Shown: one piece after another, positions 45,390 through 54,240 of the stretch
Layout: each line of letters starts with the position of its first letter
Position numbering within the stretch: the stretch's first letter is position 1
DNA from: Mesorhizobium sp. PAMC28654
Lineage (GTDB): Bacteria; Pseudomonadota; Alphaproteobacteria; Rhizobiales; Rhizobiaceae
Assembly (NCBI RefSeq): GCF_020616515.1
Contig: NZ_CP085135.1
Span: 5,131,001 to 5,195,000, forward strand
DNA length: 64,000 nt
Direction: 5' to 3'
Position numbers and translations under genes: made by a program
The notes under the pieces: model-generated
Databases searched by the model: none
What the model was told of the DNA's origin: nothing
What the model saw: the letters and a program-made list of their open reading frames with translations, nothing else

Positions 45390-46283
45390 ATGAAGCTGGT
45401 CAGCTACAACATTCAGTACGGATTTGGCGGCGACGGCTACTACGATCTGTCGCGCGCCGCACGCATCGTTGCCGGCGCCGACATCATCGCCTTGCAGGAG
45501 GTCGAGCGGCACTGGCAACGCAGCAATTTCGACGACCAGCCAGCGATCCTGTCCCGCCTGCTGCCCGACTATCACTGGGTCTATGGCCCGGCCTTCGACA
45601 TGGACGCCAGCGAGCGGCTGGATGGCCGCATCGTCAACCGCCGCCGGCAGTTCGGTACCATGGTGCTGTCGAAGCTGCCGATCGTCTGGTCACGGCTGCA
45701 CGCGCTGCCGATGCGCCGCACCGTGCGTCCGCTCAACACGCGCAACGCCGCCCTTGAATGCATGATCCGCACGCCCGCCGGACCGGTGCGGGTGCTGTCG
45801 CTTCACCTCGCCCATATCGCGGCGGAGGATCGGCTGGAACAGATCGACTATCTGCTTGCCGAGCATCGTCGGGCCCCGTCCGACGGCGGCCCGTGGAGCG
45901 GCGTGGATGACGAGCCCGCGCGCAACTGGACGGGCGGGGAGCCGGAGCCGGAGAACCCACTGGCGGCGATATGGATGGGCGACTTCAACATGGAGCCGGG
46001 CAGCCCCGAATACCGGCGCATCGTCGGCAGCACTCCCTATCATCGGGGTGCTGCCTATCGCGATGGCTTTGTCGATGCGGCTGCCGTCGCCAGCGAACCG
46101 GGCGAGGATTTCCACACCCATGTGAAGACGATCGACGGCAGGCTGACGAAGCGGCGGCTCGACCATTGCTTTGTCGGCGGCATGTTCGCGGGGCGGGTGC
46201 GCTCGGTCAGCGCCGACATCGGTGAGGTCGCTTCGGACCATTTTCCGGTGCGCGTCGACATTGATCTCGAAACACCAGCCTGA
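45390..46283 (+). CDS. Endonuclease/exonuclease/phosphatase family protein
   Basis: A 297-residue EEP superfamily metal-dependent phosphohydrolase. SYNIQYG begins the fold, DIIALQEVERHW holds the metal-binding Glu, IWMGDFNMEPGSPEYRR the catalytic Asp/Asn pair, and RRLDHCFVGG with ASDHFPV the C-terminal Asp-His. Members cut DNA, RNA, phosphoinositides or other phosphodiesters. No signal peptide is evident, so it is probably cytoplasmic. The next gene, a DMT transporter, starts 11 bp after its stop. The substrate cannot be decided from sequence. Confidence 0.9.
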   Translation: MKLVSYNIQYGFGGDGYYDLSRAARIVAGADIIALQEVERHWQRSNFDDQPAILSRLLPDYHWVYGPAFDMDASERLDGRIVNRRRQFGTMVLSKLPIVWSRLHALPMRRTVRPLNTRNAALECMIRTPAGPVRVLSLHLAHIAAEDRLEQIDYLLAEHRRAPSDGGPWSGVDDEPARNWTGGEPEPENPLAAIWMGDFNMEPGSPEYRRIVGSTPYHRGAAYRDGFVDAAAVASEPGEDFHTHVKTIDGRLTKRRLDHCFVGGMFAGRVRSVSADIGEVASDHFPVRVDIDLETPA

Positions 46284-46293
46284 TGGGCCGCGC

Positions 46294-47139
46294 ATGACGC
46301 TTTTCGTCTTCTTCGCGGTGCTTGCCGCCGCCGCCATGCATGCGATCTGGAACGCGCTGGTCAAGGTCCATCTCGACCGCTTCATGTCGATCACGCTGAT
46401 GACGCTCGGCATGGGAGCGGCGGCGCTTGTAGCGCTACCCTTCGTCGAAGTGCCGAAGGCCGAGGTGTGGCCGTACATCATCGCCTCGGTGATCTTCCAC
46501 ATCGGCTACCGGACCTTCCTGATCGGCGCCTACAAGGCCGGGGATTTTGCCCAGACCTATCCGCTGGCGCGCGGCACCGCGCCGCTGCTTGCCGCACTGG
46601 GCGGCATATTCGTTGTTGCCGAAGTGCCCGGACCGTCCGCCATAGCCGGCATCGTGCTGTTGTCGGCGGGCACACTGGTGATGTCGTTTCGCGGCGGCGC
46701 GCATCTTGAGAAGCTCAATCTGCGCGCTGTCGGCTACGCGCTGGGCACCTCGATCTTCATCGCCAGCTACACGCTGTCCGACGGCAGCGGCGCACGGCTC
46801 GCTGCCACCGCCCAGAGCTATGCGGCATGGCTGTTTGTCTGCGACGCGCTGGGTGCACTCTTACTGTGCCTCATCTTCCGGGGGCCCAAGGCGCTACCTG
46901 TGCTGGCCGCTAGCTGGAAGACCGGCATATTCACTGGCGTGCTCAGCGGCGCCGCCTATTGGATCGTGATGTGGGCGATGACCAAGGCGCCGATCGCCTC
47001 GGTGGCGTCACTGCGCGAAACATCAATCCTCTTCGCGATGATGATCTCCGTCTATGCGCTCGGCGAGAAGATGACCGGCTGGCGCGGCGCGGCCGCGCTC
47101 AGCATCGTCGCCGGCGTTATCGCGCTGAGGATGGGCTGA
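46294..47139 (+). CDS. DMT/EamA-type transporter
   Basis: A 281-residue membrane protein with about ten helices of the drug/metabolite transporter superfamily. It shows two EamA-like halves (AMHAIWNALVKVHLDRFMS early, and PIASVASLRETSILFAMMISVY near the end). The ATG at 46294 gives the first helix immediately; the frame is open upstream inside the EEP gene. Proximity to that gene (10 bp) implies one transcript. Export of small metabolites is typical of the family; substrate is unknown. It is convergent with the MFS gene and separated by a hairpin. Confidence 0.87.
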   Translation: MTLFVFFAVLAAAAMHAIWNALVKVHLDRFMSITLMTLGMGAAALVALPFVEVPKAEVWPYIIASVIFHIGYRTFLIGAYKAGDFAQTYPLARGTAPLLAALGGIFVVAEVPGPSAIAGIVLLSAGTLVMSFRGGAHLEKLNLRAVGYALGTSIFIASYTLSDGSGARLAATAQSYAAWLFVCDALGALLLCLIFRGPKALPVLAASWKTGIFTGVLSGAAYWIVMWAMTKAPIASVASLRETSILFAMMISVYALGEKMTGWRGAAALSIVAGVIALRMG

Positions 47140-47152
47140 GGCTGATCCCAAC

Positions 47153-47182
47153 GAGCCAGCTCCAGCATAGAGGTGCCGGCTC
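47153..47182. terminator. Bidirectional hairpin between convergent genes
   Basis: GAGCCAGCTCC (47153-47163) and GGTGCCGGCTC (47172-47182) pair at 9 of 11 positions around an eight-base loop. It lies between the stops of the DMT and MFS genes. No long T-run follows either way, so any termination is probably modest. Confidence 0.45.
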
Positions 47183-47189
47183 TTCGGGA

Positions 47190-48428
47190 TCATGCCCTTG
47201 CCGGGATCTCTCCATCGTGCACGGTCATCACCTGTCCGCGTCGTTCCGGGCTGAAGCGGATGACGACGATGATACAGACGGCGACAATGCCCGCGAACAG
47301 CGCCAGCGCATAGCCGTAGCTGCCGCCAGCGCTTTCAGCGATGCCTGCCTGGTAGGGGCCACCATAGGACGCCGCGAGATTGCCTGCCTGATAGATGAAG
47401 CCGGGCAGGGTTGCGCGCACCGCACCGGGCGAAAGCTCGTTGAGATGCGCGGGGATGACGCCCCACGCGCCTTGCACGGCGATCTGCATGACAAAGGCGC
47501 CGATGGCGAGCATGACGGGCGTGGTGCTGTAGGCCCACAGCGGAATCGCTGGCAAGGCGATGACGCAGGCGATGGTGATTGCATTGACTCGGCCGATCTT
47601 CTCGGAAAGCGCGCCGAACGCCAGGCCACCGACGATGGCGCCAAGATTGGCAACGATGGTGATCCAGCTCACCGTGTGCGGATCAAAGCCGTGCTGCTTC
47701 TTCAGGAAGGTCGGATAAAGGTCCTGCGTGCCGTGGCTGAAGAAGTTGAAGAACATCATCAGCACGACGGAATAGAGGGCGATGCCCCAGTGTTTTTGAA
47801 GCGTTTCGAGGAGCCCTGGCTTGACCGTTTTCTGCGCCTCGACGAAGGCCGGCGATTCCGGCACGTGTGAGCGGATGAAGAGCACGATCAGTGCCGGGAC
47901 GAAGCTGAGCAGGAACATGGCGCGCCAGCCGATCGTGTAGCCGCCGATCGTCTGCTGATAGAGCAGGCCATAGACCACGGCCGCCAAAAGGTAGCCGGTC
48001 GGATATCCGCATTGCAGGATGCCCGAGACCATGCCGCGTGCGCTGGGCGGGATGGATTCCATGGCCAGCGAACTGCCCAGTCCCCATTCGCCGCCCATGG
48101 CGATGCCGAACAAGGCCCGCAGCACCAGGAAAATGCCGAGATTGGGCGAGAAGGCAGCCAGTGCTCCGATCACCGAGTAGCTGACGATGTTGAGCATGAG
48201 GATGGGCTTGCGGCCGTATTTGTCGGCGAGCATGCCGAAGAAGAACGCGCCGATGAAACGCGTCGCCAGCGTCAGGAACAGCGCCTTGGAGACCGCCGGG
48301 ACATCGGTCTGGAATTCAGACGCGATATCCGAGAGCAGGAATGTCAGAAGGAAGAAATCAAATGCGTCCAGCGTCCAGCCCAGAAACGACGCCAGGACGG
48401 TTTTCTTCTGCTGCGAATTGAGATTCAA
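47190..48428 (-). CDS. MFS transporter, SHS-like (lactate/sialate type)
   Basis: A 412-residue major facilitator with 12 predicted helices. The opening FLGWTLDAFDFFLLTFLLSDIA with its DAFDFF motif, then MLADKYGRKPILMLNI (the conserved loop after TM2) and GIAMGGEWGLGSSLAMESIP, are typical of the sialate:H+ symporter and Jen1-type carboxylate groups. A small carboxylic acid is the expected substrate from that family. It is the only gene of this kind here and is separated from the downstream catabolic locus by 244 bp with no clear feature. The family call is good; the exact ligand is not readable. Confidence 0.87.
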   Translation of the reverse strand: MNLNSQQKKTVLASFLGWTLDAFDFFLLTFLLSDIASEFQTDVPAVSKALFLTLATRFIGAFFFGMLADKYGRKPILMLNIVSYSVIGALAAFSPNLGIFLVLRALFGIAMGGEWGLGSSLAMESIPPSARGMVSGILQCGYPTGYLLAAVVYGLLYQQTIGGYTIGWRAMFLLSFVPALIVLFIRSHVPESPAFVEAQKTVKPGLLETLQKHWGIALYSVVLMMFFNFFSHGTQDLYPTFLKKQHGFDPHTVSWITIVANLGAIVGGLAFGALSEKIGRVNAITIACVIALPAIPLWAYSTTPVMLAIGAFVMQIAVQGAWGVIPAHLNELSPGAVRATLPGFIYQAGNLAASYGGPYQAGIAESAGGSYGYALALFAGIVAVCIIVVIRFSPERRGQVMTVHDGEIPARA

Positions 48429-48672
48429 GGCGTTCCTCCCCCTGTCACAATGCGTTTCACAAAGAATCCGCTCTGTGGATGCGGCAATCGTTGTGATTGA
48501 CTGTCCTTGTTCGAGGCACAGTCGTTAACGATATTGGCAAGGCTATCGCGTTCGACCAGTTGAAGCGAAGAACTATTCGGAAGACCAGTGGTCACTTTTC
48601 CGTAACAAGCTCAGGTTCCACGTGTATGCGGTCGAAGCGATCAAAGAAGTGGAGAAACGCGGCCCGGGATTT

Positions 48673-48981
48673 CTAGATATCCAGGTCAAAAACCATCAGC
48701 CCGTCGGTGCCGCCTTCAAGCGCGGCGACCAGCCGGGCGCCGGCGCGTTGATGCGCCTCATGCACCAGATATGCGTCACGCGCGGCGGCATCGCGGAAGT
48801 CGATGGTGAAGCCGTGTGTGAAGCCGCGCGCGAAGGGTTCGGGGCTGACGTTGGCGCTGAATTTCACGGTGTCCATGCCGTCGATCACCTGTCGCAGCGC
48901 CTCGAGATCGGCATGAACAGCCTTGCGCTCCCCGGTGCCGACATCGTTGCGGAATTTGACGAAGACGCAGTGTCTGATCAT
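48673..48981 (-). CDS. Dabb (stress-responsive alpha-beta barrel) protein
   Basis: A 102-residue dimeric alpha-beta barrel protein. MIRHCVFVKF begins the first strand with the typical H residue, GFTHGFTIDFRDAAARDAYLVHEAHQR is the conserved core read in two parts, and GLMVFDLDI the last strand. Dabb proteins occur as stress proteins or as small isomerase-like enzymes in catabolic operons. It is last in the minus-strand locus, 20 bp after the GMC oxidoreductase. An enzymatic role in that pathway is possible but not shown. Confidence 0.85.
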   Translation of the reverse strand: MIRHCVFVKFRNDVGTGERKAVHADLEALRQVIDGMDTVKFSANVSPEPFARGFTHGFTIDFRDAAARDAYLVHEAHQRAGARLVAALEGGTDGLMVFDLDI

Positions 48982-49001
48982 CGGATTGTCCTTCCAGAAT
49001 T

Positions 49002-50630
49002 CTATGCGGCGCGATTGCCTGAAAACACAGCCGGCGGCAACGGCTCGCGGCCGAGGATCAGGTCGGCGCCTTTTTCACCGACCATGATGGTCGGCGCATT
49101 GGTGTTGGAGGAGGGCACGCGCGGCATCACCGAGGCGTCGCAGACACGCAAGCCTTCGATGCCGCGCAGCCGCAGGTCCGGCGTTACCACGGCCATGTCG
49201 TCATGGCCCATGCGGCAGGTGCCGACCGGGTGATGGTCGGTCTTGGAACTGCGGCAGGCATAGTCGATCAGCTCATCGTCGCTGAGCAGATTGGGACCGG
49301 GCAGCACCTCGCGCAGTACGTAGGAGGAAAGTGCTTTCTGCCGCATGATCTCGCGCGCTAGCCTCAAGCCTTTGAGCGACATGGCGCGGTCATAGGGATC
49401 GGACCAGTAGTTCGGATCGATCAGCGGGTGGTCGGCCGGATCGGCGCTCTTCAGTCGAACCGTGCCGCGAGAGCGCGGGCGCAGGAAGGCCGAGTTCAGG
49501 GTGACGCCGGGGTTGTTCAGCTTCTCGACGCCCGCCTCGATGCCGGAGCCGAGGCCGAGATGAAACTGGATGTCGGGCGAGGCTGCCGTGGGGTCGGCGT
49601 ACCAGAAGCCGCCGGTCTCGAACAGGCTGGAGGCCACCGGGCCTTTCTTCAGCAGCAGGTACTGCAGGCCCGCCCATGCCGTGCGGTGCAGCTTGGCATA
49701 GTTGTCGTAGGTGTGGTCGCCGGTGCATTCGGCGATGACGAACAAATCGAGATGGTCCTGCATGTTGGAGCCGACGCCGGGGAGGTCGTGCACCGGTGTG
49801 ACGCCGACCGACTTCAGGTGATCGGCCGGGCCGATGCCCGACTGCATCAGGAGTTTTGGCGAGCCGATGGCGCCGGACGAGACGATGACCTCGCGGTCGG
49901 CGCGCAGGATCGTCTTCTGGCCGCCCGGCCTGTCGACGATTTCGACGCCGATGGCGCGGCCTTTCTCGACGACGATGCGGATCACCAGCACGTCGGTCCT
50001 GACGGTCAGGTTCTTGCGGGCGCGGATCGGCTTCAGATAGGCGACCGAGGCGGACGAGCGACGGGCATCCTTCTGTGTCAGCTGGTAATAGCCGACGCCT
50101 TCCTGACTGGCGCCGTTGAAGTCCGGGTTGAAGGGAATGCCCATCTCCTGGCCGGCGCGGAAATAGGCCTCGCAGATCGGCAGCGGCGAAATCGGATTGG
50201 AAACGCCGAGCGGCCCTTGGTCGCCGTGAAAGTCGTTGGCGTAGCGCTGGTTGTTCTCGGCCCGCTTGAAATAGGGCAGCACGTCGCGGTAGCCCCAGCC
50301 GGTTAGGCCCTCTTCCTTCTCCCAGGCGTCGTAGTCGCGGGCATTGCCGCGTGTGTAGATCTGGGCGTTAATGGATGAGCCACCGCCCACCACCTTGGCC
50401 TGCGTGTACCAGAGGACGCGGTCGTTCATGTGCTTCTGCGGCACGGTCGACCAACCCCAGGAGGCGATGCCCTTGGTCATCTTGGCGAAGCCGGCGGGCA
50501 TGTGGATATAGGGATGCCAGTCCTTGCCCCCGGCTTCCAGCAAGAGCACCGAATTGGATGGGTCTTCGCTCAACCGGTTGGCCAGAACGCAGCCGGCCGG
50601 GCCGGCGCCCACGATGATGTAGTCGGTCAT
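49002..50630 (-). CDS. GMC oxidoreductase, choline-dehydrogenase-like
   Basis: A 542-residue FAD-dependent glucose-methanol-choline family enzyme. DYIIVGAGPAGCVLANRLSE is the FAD-binding start, VVGGGSSINAQIYTRG the GMC signature 1, and SSGAIGSPKLLMQSGIGP signature 2. SKTDHHPVGTCRMG contains the catalytic histidine, and SSNTNAPTIMVGEKGADLIL the C-terminal part. It looks like the alcohol-to-aldehyde dehydrogenases near BetA and AlkJ, not like sugar oxidases. It overlaps nothing but lies 12 bp after the SDR gene. Its alcohol substrate is unknown; the locus also encodes an aldehyde dehydrogenase and CoA-transferase that could act next. Confidence 0.92.
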   Translation of the reverse strand: MTDYIIVGAGPAGCVLANRLSEDPSNSVLLLEAGGKDWHPYIHMPAGFAKMTKGIASWGWSTVPQKHMNDRVLWYTQAKVVGGGSSINAQIYTRGNARDYDAWEKEEGLTGWGYRDVLPYFKRAENNQRYANDFHGDQGPLGVSNPISPLPICEAYFRAGQEMGIPFNPDFNGASQEGVGYYQLTQKDARRSSASVAYLKPIRARKNLTVRTDVLVIRIVVEKGRAIGVEIVDRPGGQKTILRADREVIVSSGAIGSPKLLMQSGIGPADHLKSVGVTPVHDLPGVGSNMQDHLDLFVIAECTGDHTYDNYAKLHRTAWAGLQYLLLKKGPVASSLFETGGFWYADPTAASPDIQFHLGLGSGIEAGVEKLNNPGVTLNSAFLRPRSRGTVRLKSADPADHPLIDPNYWSDPYDRAMSLKGLRLAREIMRQKALSSYVLREVLPGPNLLSDDELIDYACRSSKTDHHPVGTCRMGHDDMAVVTPDLRLRGIEGLRVCDASVMPRVPSSNTNAPTIMVGEKGADLILGREPLPPAVFSGNRAA

Positions 50631-50642
50631 GGCGTCACCTGT

Positions 50643-51404
50643 TCACAGTCTGGGCACCGATAGCGCACCATCGACATTGATGATCGAGCCGGTCGAGAAG
50701 CCGAGCTTGCCGGCGGCGAGCGTCGCCACCACGGCGCCGATATCCGACGCTTCGCCCCAGCGCTTTGCCGGCACCAGTCCGCCGTCGATCAAGGCATCGT
50801 ATTTGGCTGATACACCCGACGTCATGTCGGTGCGGATGATGCCCGGCCGTACCTCGAACACGCCGATGTTTTCTGGAGCGAGCCTGAGTGCCAGGTTCTT
50901 CACCCACATCGACAGGCCGGCCTTCGAGATGCAGTAATCGGGACGTTCCGGAGACGCCATTTCGGCGCTGACCGAAGTGATGGTGATGATGGATTTCGGA
51001 CGATCGGCCGGTGTGGCCAGCATCGTCTTGGCGACGGCCTGGCTGAGGAAGACGGTGCCGCGCAGATTGATGCCGAGCGTGCGGTCGAAGTTTTCCGGTT
51101 TCAACTCCAGCAGGTCGCCGCGCACCACGGTGCCGACGCCGGCGTTGTTGACGAGGCAGTCGATGCGGCCGAAGGCGCTTATGGCGGCATCGACAAGTGC
51201 CGCATGGTCGCCGAGATCGGCGATGTCACAACGGACATAGGCGAATTTCGCGCCGCGCGCGGTGATGTTCTCAGCCAGCCCGTCTGGCGCTTGTTCGGCA
51301 AGATCGGCGACCAGAATGTCAAAGCCGGACTCTGCTAGAGCCTGCGCGCAAGCCAGCCCGATGCCACGTGCGCCGCCGGTGACGATGGCTGCGGGGCGGG
51401 TCAT
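50643..51404 (-). CDS. SDR family oxidoreductase, 3-ketoacyl-reductase-like
   Basis: A 253-residue classical SDR. TGGARGIGLACAQAL binds NAD(P), CLVNNAGVG is the structural motif, and YCISKAGLSMW the catalytic YxxxK. GFSTGSIINVDGALSVPRL ends it. It is close to the FabG-like and 2-dehydro-sugar-type SDRs. A RIME-like element separates it from the upstream GMC gene, while the downstream GMC gene is 12 bp away. Its role is unassigned; it could act on a keto sugar or a hydroxyacyl-CoA. Confidence 0.9.
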   Translation of the reverse strand: MTRPAAIVTGGARGIGLACAQALAESGFDILVADLAEQAPDGLAENITARGAKFAYVRCDIADLGDHAALVDAAISAFGRIDCLVNNAGVGTVVRGDLLELKPENFDRTLGINLRGTVFLSQAVAKTMLATPADRPKSIITITSVSAEMASPERPDYCISKAGLSMWVKNLALRLAPENIGVFEVRPGIIRTDMTSGVSAKYDALIDGGLVPAKRWGEASDIGAVVATLAAGKLGFSTGSIINVDGALSVPRL

Positions 51405-51430
51405 AGGACGCCCTCCTTGCGGAGGTCAGT

Positions 51431-51604
51431 GCCGCCCCTCATCGCCCTGCCGGGCACTTCTCCCCGTATAGAGACGGGGAGAAGGACGCTGCCATCGCTG
51501 GTTTCGCCAATCGCCAGCGTTGCAGAAAGAGCGGCGAGGTTCCGGTTAGCGGGCTTCTCCCCGTTCACGGGGAGAAGGTGCCGGCAGGCGGATGAGGGGC
51601 GGCG
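51431..51604. repeat. RIME-like palindromic element
   Basis: GCCGCCCCTCATCGCCCTGC at the left end is inverted in GCAGGCGGATGAGGGGCGGC at the right end, with one extra base and one mismatch. Two internal hairpins are CTTCTCCCCGT...ACGGGGAGAAG (51458-51484) and CTTCTCCCCG/CGGGGAGAAG (51555-51578). Size and architecture fit the rhizobial intergenic mosaic elements (RIME). It lies between SDR and GMC genes of the same transcript. Confidence 0.85.
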
Positions 51605-51612
51605 CTCACCTA

Positions 51613-53115
51613 TCATGCGACGAGTTCCACCCTGCGGATGTGGTCCGCCACCCGCAACGCCTGCGCGGCGATCGACAGCGCCGGGTTGACGGCGGCCGAG
51701 TTCGGCAGGAAGCCGCCATCGACGACGAAGAGGTTCCGGTGATCAAACGATCGGCAAAAGGGATCGAGTGGCGCGGTCGCCGGATCGGTTCCCATCCGCA
51801 CCGTGCCGCACTGGTGCGAGGGCGTGCGCTTGTCGAAGGGGCGCGACAGCACGATCGGATAGCCGCAGGCGCGGAAGTTTTCGCGCATCACCTTGGTCAG
51901 GCCGTCGAGCGATTGCATGTTGGAGCGCCGCCACTGCATGACGATGTCCTTGCCGTCGACCAGGATGCGGCTTTCGGGATCCGGCAGGTCCTCGCACATC
52001 AGGTACCAGTCGACGGCGTGGCCGGCCATGAAATCGAGGGCGAACTTCGGTGCCAGCTTGACGTTGGCCTTCAGCATGTTGCCGTCGATCTTGCCGAGAA
52101 GCTGGACGTTGCCGAGCGGCTTGCCGCCCTTGCCGTCGGACAGATAGTAGTCGTTCAGCATCAGCGTCTTCTGGTAAACGGCATCGTTCCTGCGGCGTGG
52201 ATCGATCGCCAGCATGGCGCTCGAATTGTGGTTCATGAAATTGCGGCCGACCTGGTCGGAACGGTTGGCGAGGCCCTTGCCGTCGGATGATGGGGAGCGC
52301 AGCAGGATGACGGCGGAATTGACCGCCCCCGCCGAGAGGATGACCAGCTTCGGCGTCACCTTCTTCAGAGCACCGTTCTGCCGATAATGTATGGCTGATA
52401 TGGTCTTGCTGTCAGGCGACGCTTCGAGATATTCGACATAGGCGCCGGTTTCGAGCTTGATATTCTCGTCGGTCAGCGCCGCCGTCAGGGGCCCCGTTTG
52501 CGCGTCGATCTTGCCCTGGCCGGTGTTCGGGAAAGCGTCCCAACCGGTCTTGCCCTCCTTCAGCCATGTGTCGATGTCGACGCCGAGCGGCAGCGACGCC
52601 GGATGCAAGCCAAGGCCCTTGAGTTCGGCGCGGGCGCGCGCGATCGGCGCCTCGTCTGGCACCGGCTTGAAGGCATAGGGGATCGAGTGGAACGGCTCGG
52701 TCGGATCCTCACCCAGCGTGCCGCGCACGCGAAACAGCTGCTCGGCCTTCGAGTACCAGGGCTCGAACTCGTCATAGGAAAACGGCCACGCCGGGGAGAC
52801 GCCGCCAAAGTGTTCCATGGCGGCAAAATCTTGCCTGCGGTAGCGGATCAGCACCGCGCCGTAGAATTTCGAATTGCCGCCGACATAGTAGTAGTTGCCG
52901 GGGTTGAAGGCCGCACCGCCGGCCTCGCGCCACATCTCCTTCGGCCGGTAGTGGCCGTCGACGAAGATCGAGCGCGTGTCGCGCGCATGCGGCGTTGCCG
53001 GCAGCGGCTCGCCGCGTTCCAGCATCAGGATCGAGGCGCCACTCCCGGCAAGGCCGGAGGCGATCGTGGCGCCGCCGATGCCGGAGCCGATGATTACGAT
53101 ATCCGGATTTGTCAT
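51613..53115 (-). CDS. GMC oxidoreductase, pyranose-dehydrogenase-like
   Basis: A 500-residue FAD enzyme of the GMC superfamily, different from the BetA-like one nearby. DIVIIGSGIGGATIASGLAG is the FAD-binding start. VGGNSKFYGAVLIRYRRQDF is the segment typical of the bacterial glucoside-3-dehydrogenase and pyranose-oxidoreductase group, and PSHQCGTVRMG carries the catalytic His. FVVDGGFLPNSAAVNPALSI closes the FAD domain. It is six bases from the ABC ATPase gene, so it is tied to the importer. No cytochrome or Sec/Tat leader is evident. Oxidation of a sugar ring hydroxyl is the best inference. Confidence 0.88.
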   Translation of the reverse strand: MTNPDIVIIGSGIGGATIASGLAGSGASILMLERGEPLPATPHARDTRSIFVDGHYRPKEMWREAGGAAFNPGNYYYVGGNSKFYGAVLIRYRRQDFAAMEHFGGVSPAWPFSYDEFEPWYSKAEQLFRVRGTLGEDPTEPFHSIPYAFKPVPDEAPIARARAELKGLGLHPASLPLGVDIDTWLKEGKTGWDAFPNTGQGKIDAQTGPLTAALTDENIKLETGAYVEYLEASPDSKTISAIHYRQNGALKKVTPKLVILSAGAVNSAVILLRSPSSDGKGLANRSDQVGRNFMNHNSSAMLAIDPRRRNDAVYQKTLMLNDYYLSDGKGGKPLGNVQLLGKIDGNMLKANVKLAPKFALDFMAGHAVDWYLMCEDLPDPESRILVDGKDIVMQWRRSNMQSLDGLTKVMRENFRACGYPIVLSRPFDKRTPSHQCGTVRMGTDPATAPLDPFCRSFDHRNLFVVDGGFLPNSAAVNPALSIAAQALRVADHIRRVELVA

Positions 53116-53120
53116 AGCCG

Positions 53121-54236
53121 TCAGCGAATGCGGCTCTCGGTCGCCGGATCGAAGAACACCGCCTTGGTCAGGTTGAAGGCGAGCGGTGTGTTGGTGCCCG
53201 GGTGGATGTTGGCGTCGGCGCGCAGCCGCGCCACCACGCCCTTGCCACCAAGATTGGTGACGGCGAAGGTGTCGGAGCCCGCCGGTTCGACGACCTCGAT
53301 ATGGCAGTCAGCGGTGGCAATGTTCGAGGCGTTGCGCTCGGCACCTTCCGGATCGGTCAGCGCTTCCGGGCGGACGCCGAAGATGATCGGCTTGCCCTGG
53401 AATGCCGACAGGCCCGCCGGCGCGTTGGCCATCGGCAGCGAGATCGGCTCGCGCGCCTCGCGCTGCAGCACGACGGAAAGCGCGTTGCCGTTGGTGCCGA
53501 TCGTCGCCGGGATCAAATTCATCGCCGGCGAACCCATGAAATCGGCGACGAAGAGATTGGTCGGGTTGTTGTAGATCTCGGCCGGCGTGCCGAACTGCTG
53601 GACCTCGCCGTCGCGCATGACCGCGATCTTGGTCGCCAGTGTCATCGCCTCGATCTGGTCGTGGGTGACGTAGACGATGGTGGTGCCGGTGGTGGCATGC
53701 AGGCGCTTGATCTCGATGCGCATGTCGACGCGCAGCTTGGCGTCGAGGTTGGAAAGCGGCTCGTCGAACAGGAACAGTTTGGGGTCGCGCACCAGCGCCC
53801 GGCCCATGGCGACGCGTTGGCGCTGGCCGCCGGAAAGCTGGCTCGGCTTGCGCTTCAGGAGATGGCCGATCTGCAGCACTTTGGCCACCTTGTCGATCGC
53901 CTTCTGGCGATCCGCCGCCGGCACGCCGCGCATCTCCATGCCGAAGGAGATGTTCCCGGCCACCGTCATGTTCGGGTAGAGCGCGTAGCTCTGGAACACC
54001 ATGGCGATGTCGCGCTTGGACGGATGCAGATCGTTGATCGTGCGGCCGTCGACACGGATTTCGCCCGAGGTAATCGTCTCCAGCCCGGCGATGGTGTTGA
54101 GCAGCGTGGACTTGCCGCAGCCGGAGGGGCCGACCAGCACCAGGAAGCCGCCTTTTTCCAGATCCAGGTCGATCCCCTTGAGGATCTCGACCTGGCCGAA
54201 ACGCTTCCTCAAACCATCAATTTCCAGAAAGGCCAT
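53121..54236 (-). CDS. Sugar ABC transporter ATP-binding protein (UgpC/MalK type)
   Basis: A 371-residue ATPase. It has Walker A GPSGCGKSTLLNTIAG, signature LSGGQRQRVAMGRALV, Walker B LFLFDEPLSNLDAKLR and YVTHDQIEA. A C-terminal TOBE/OB domain follows from about 240, as in MalK and UgpC. It lies four bases after the permease gene and six before the GMC gene. It completes a carbohydrate uptake (CUT1) importer of four genes. Confidence 0.95.
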   Translation of the reverse strand: MAFLEIDGLRKRFGQVEILKGIDLDLEKGGFLVLVGPSGCGKSTLLNTIAGLETITSGEIRVDGRTINDLHPSKRDIAMVFQSYALYPNMTVAGNISFGMEMRGVPAADRQKAIDKVAKVLQIGHLLKRKPSQLSGGQRQRVAMGRALVRDPKLFLFDEPLSNLDAKLRVDMRIEIKRLHATTGTTIVYVTHDQIEAMTLATKIAVMRDGEVQQFGTPAEIYNNPTNLFVADFMGSPAMNLIPATIGTNGNALSVVLQREAREPISLPMANAPAGLSAFQGKPIIFGVRPEALTDPEGAERNASNIATADCHIEVVEPAGSDTFAVTNLGGKGVVARLRADANIHPGTNTPLAFNLTKAVFFDPATESRIR

Positions 54237-54240
54237 CGGA

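Noticed and set aside
51431..51604. Repeats and hairpins considered as a CRISPR array
   Set aside because: There is one inverted structure, not regularly spaced direct repeats with unique spacers, and no cas genes.
49002..53115. Betaine synthesis locus from choline
   Set aside because: One GMC is BetA-like and an aldehyde dehydrogenase is present, but BetI is absent and the importer is of glucose type, so choline is not supported.
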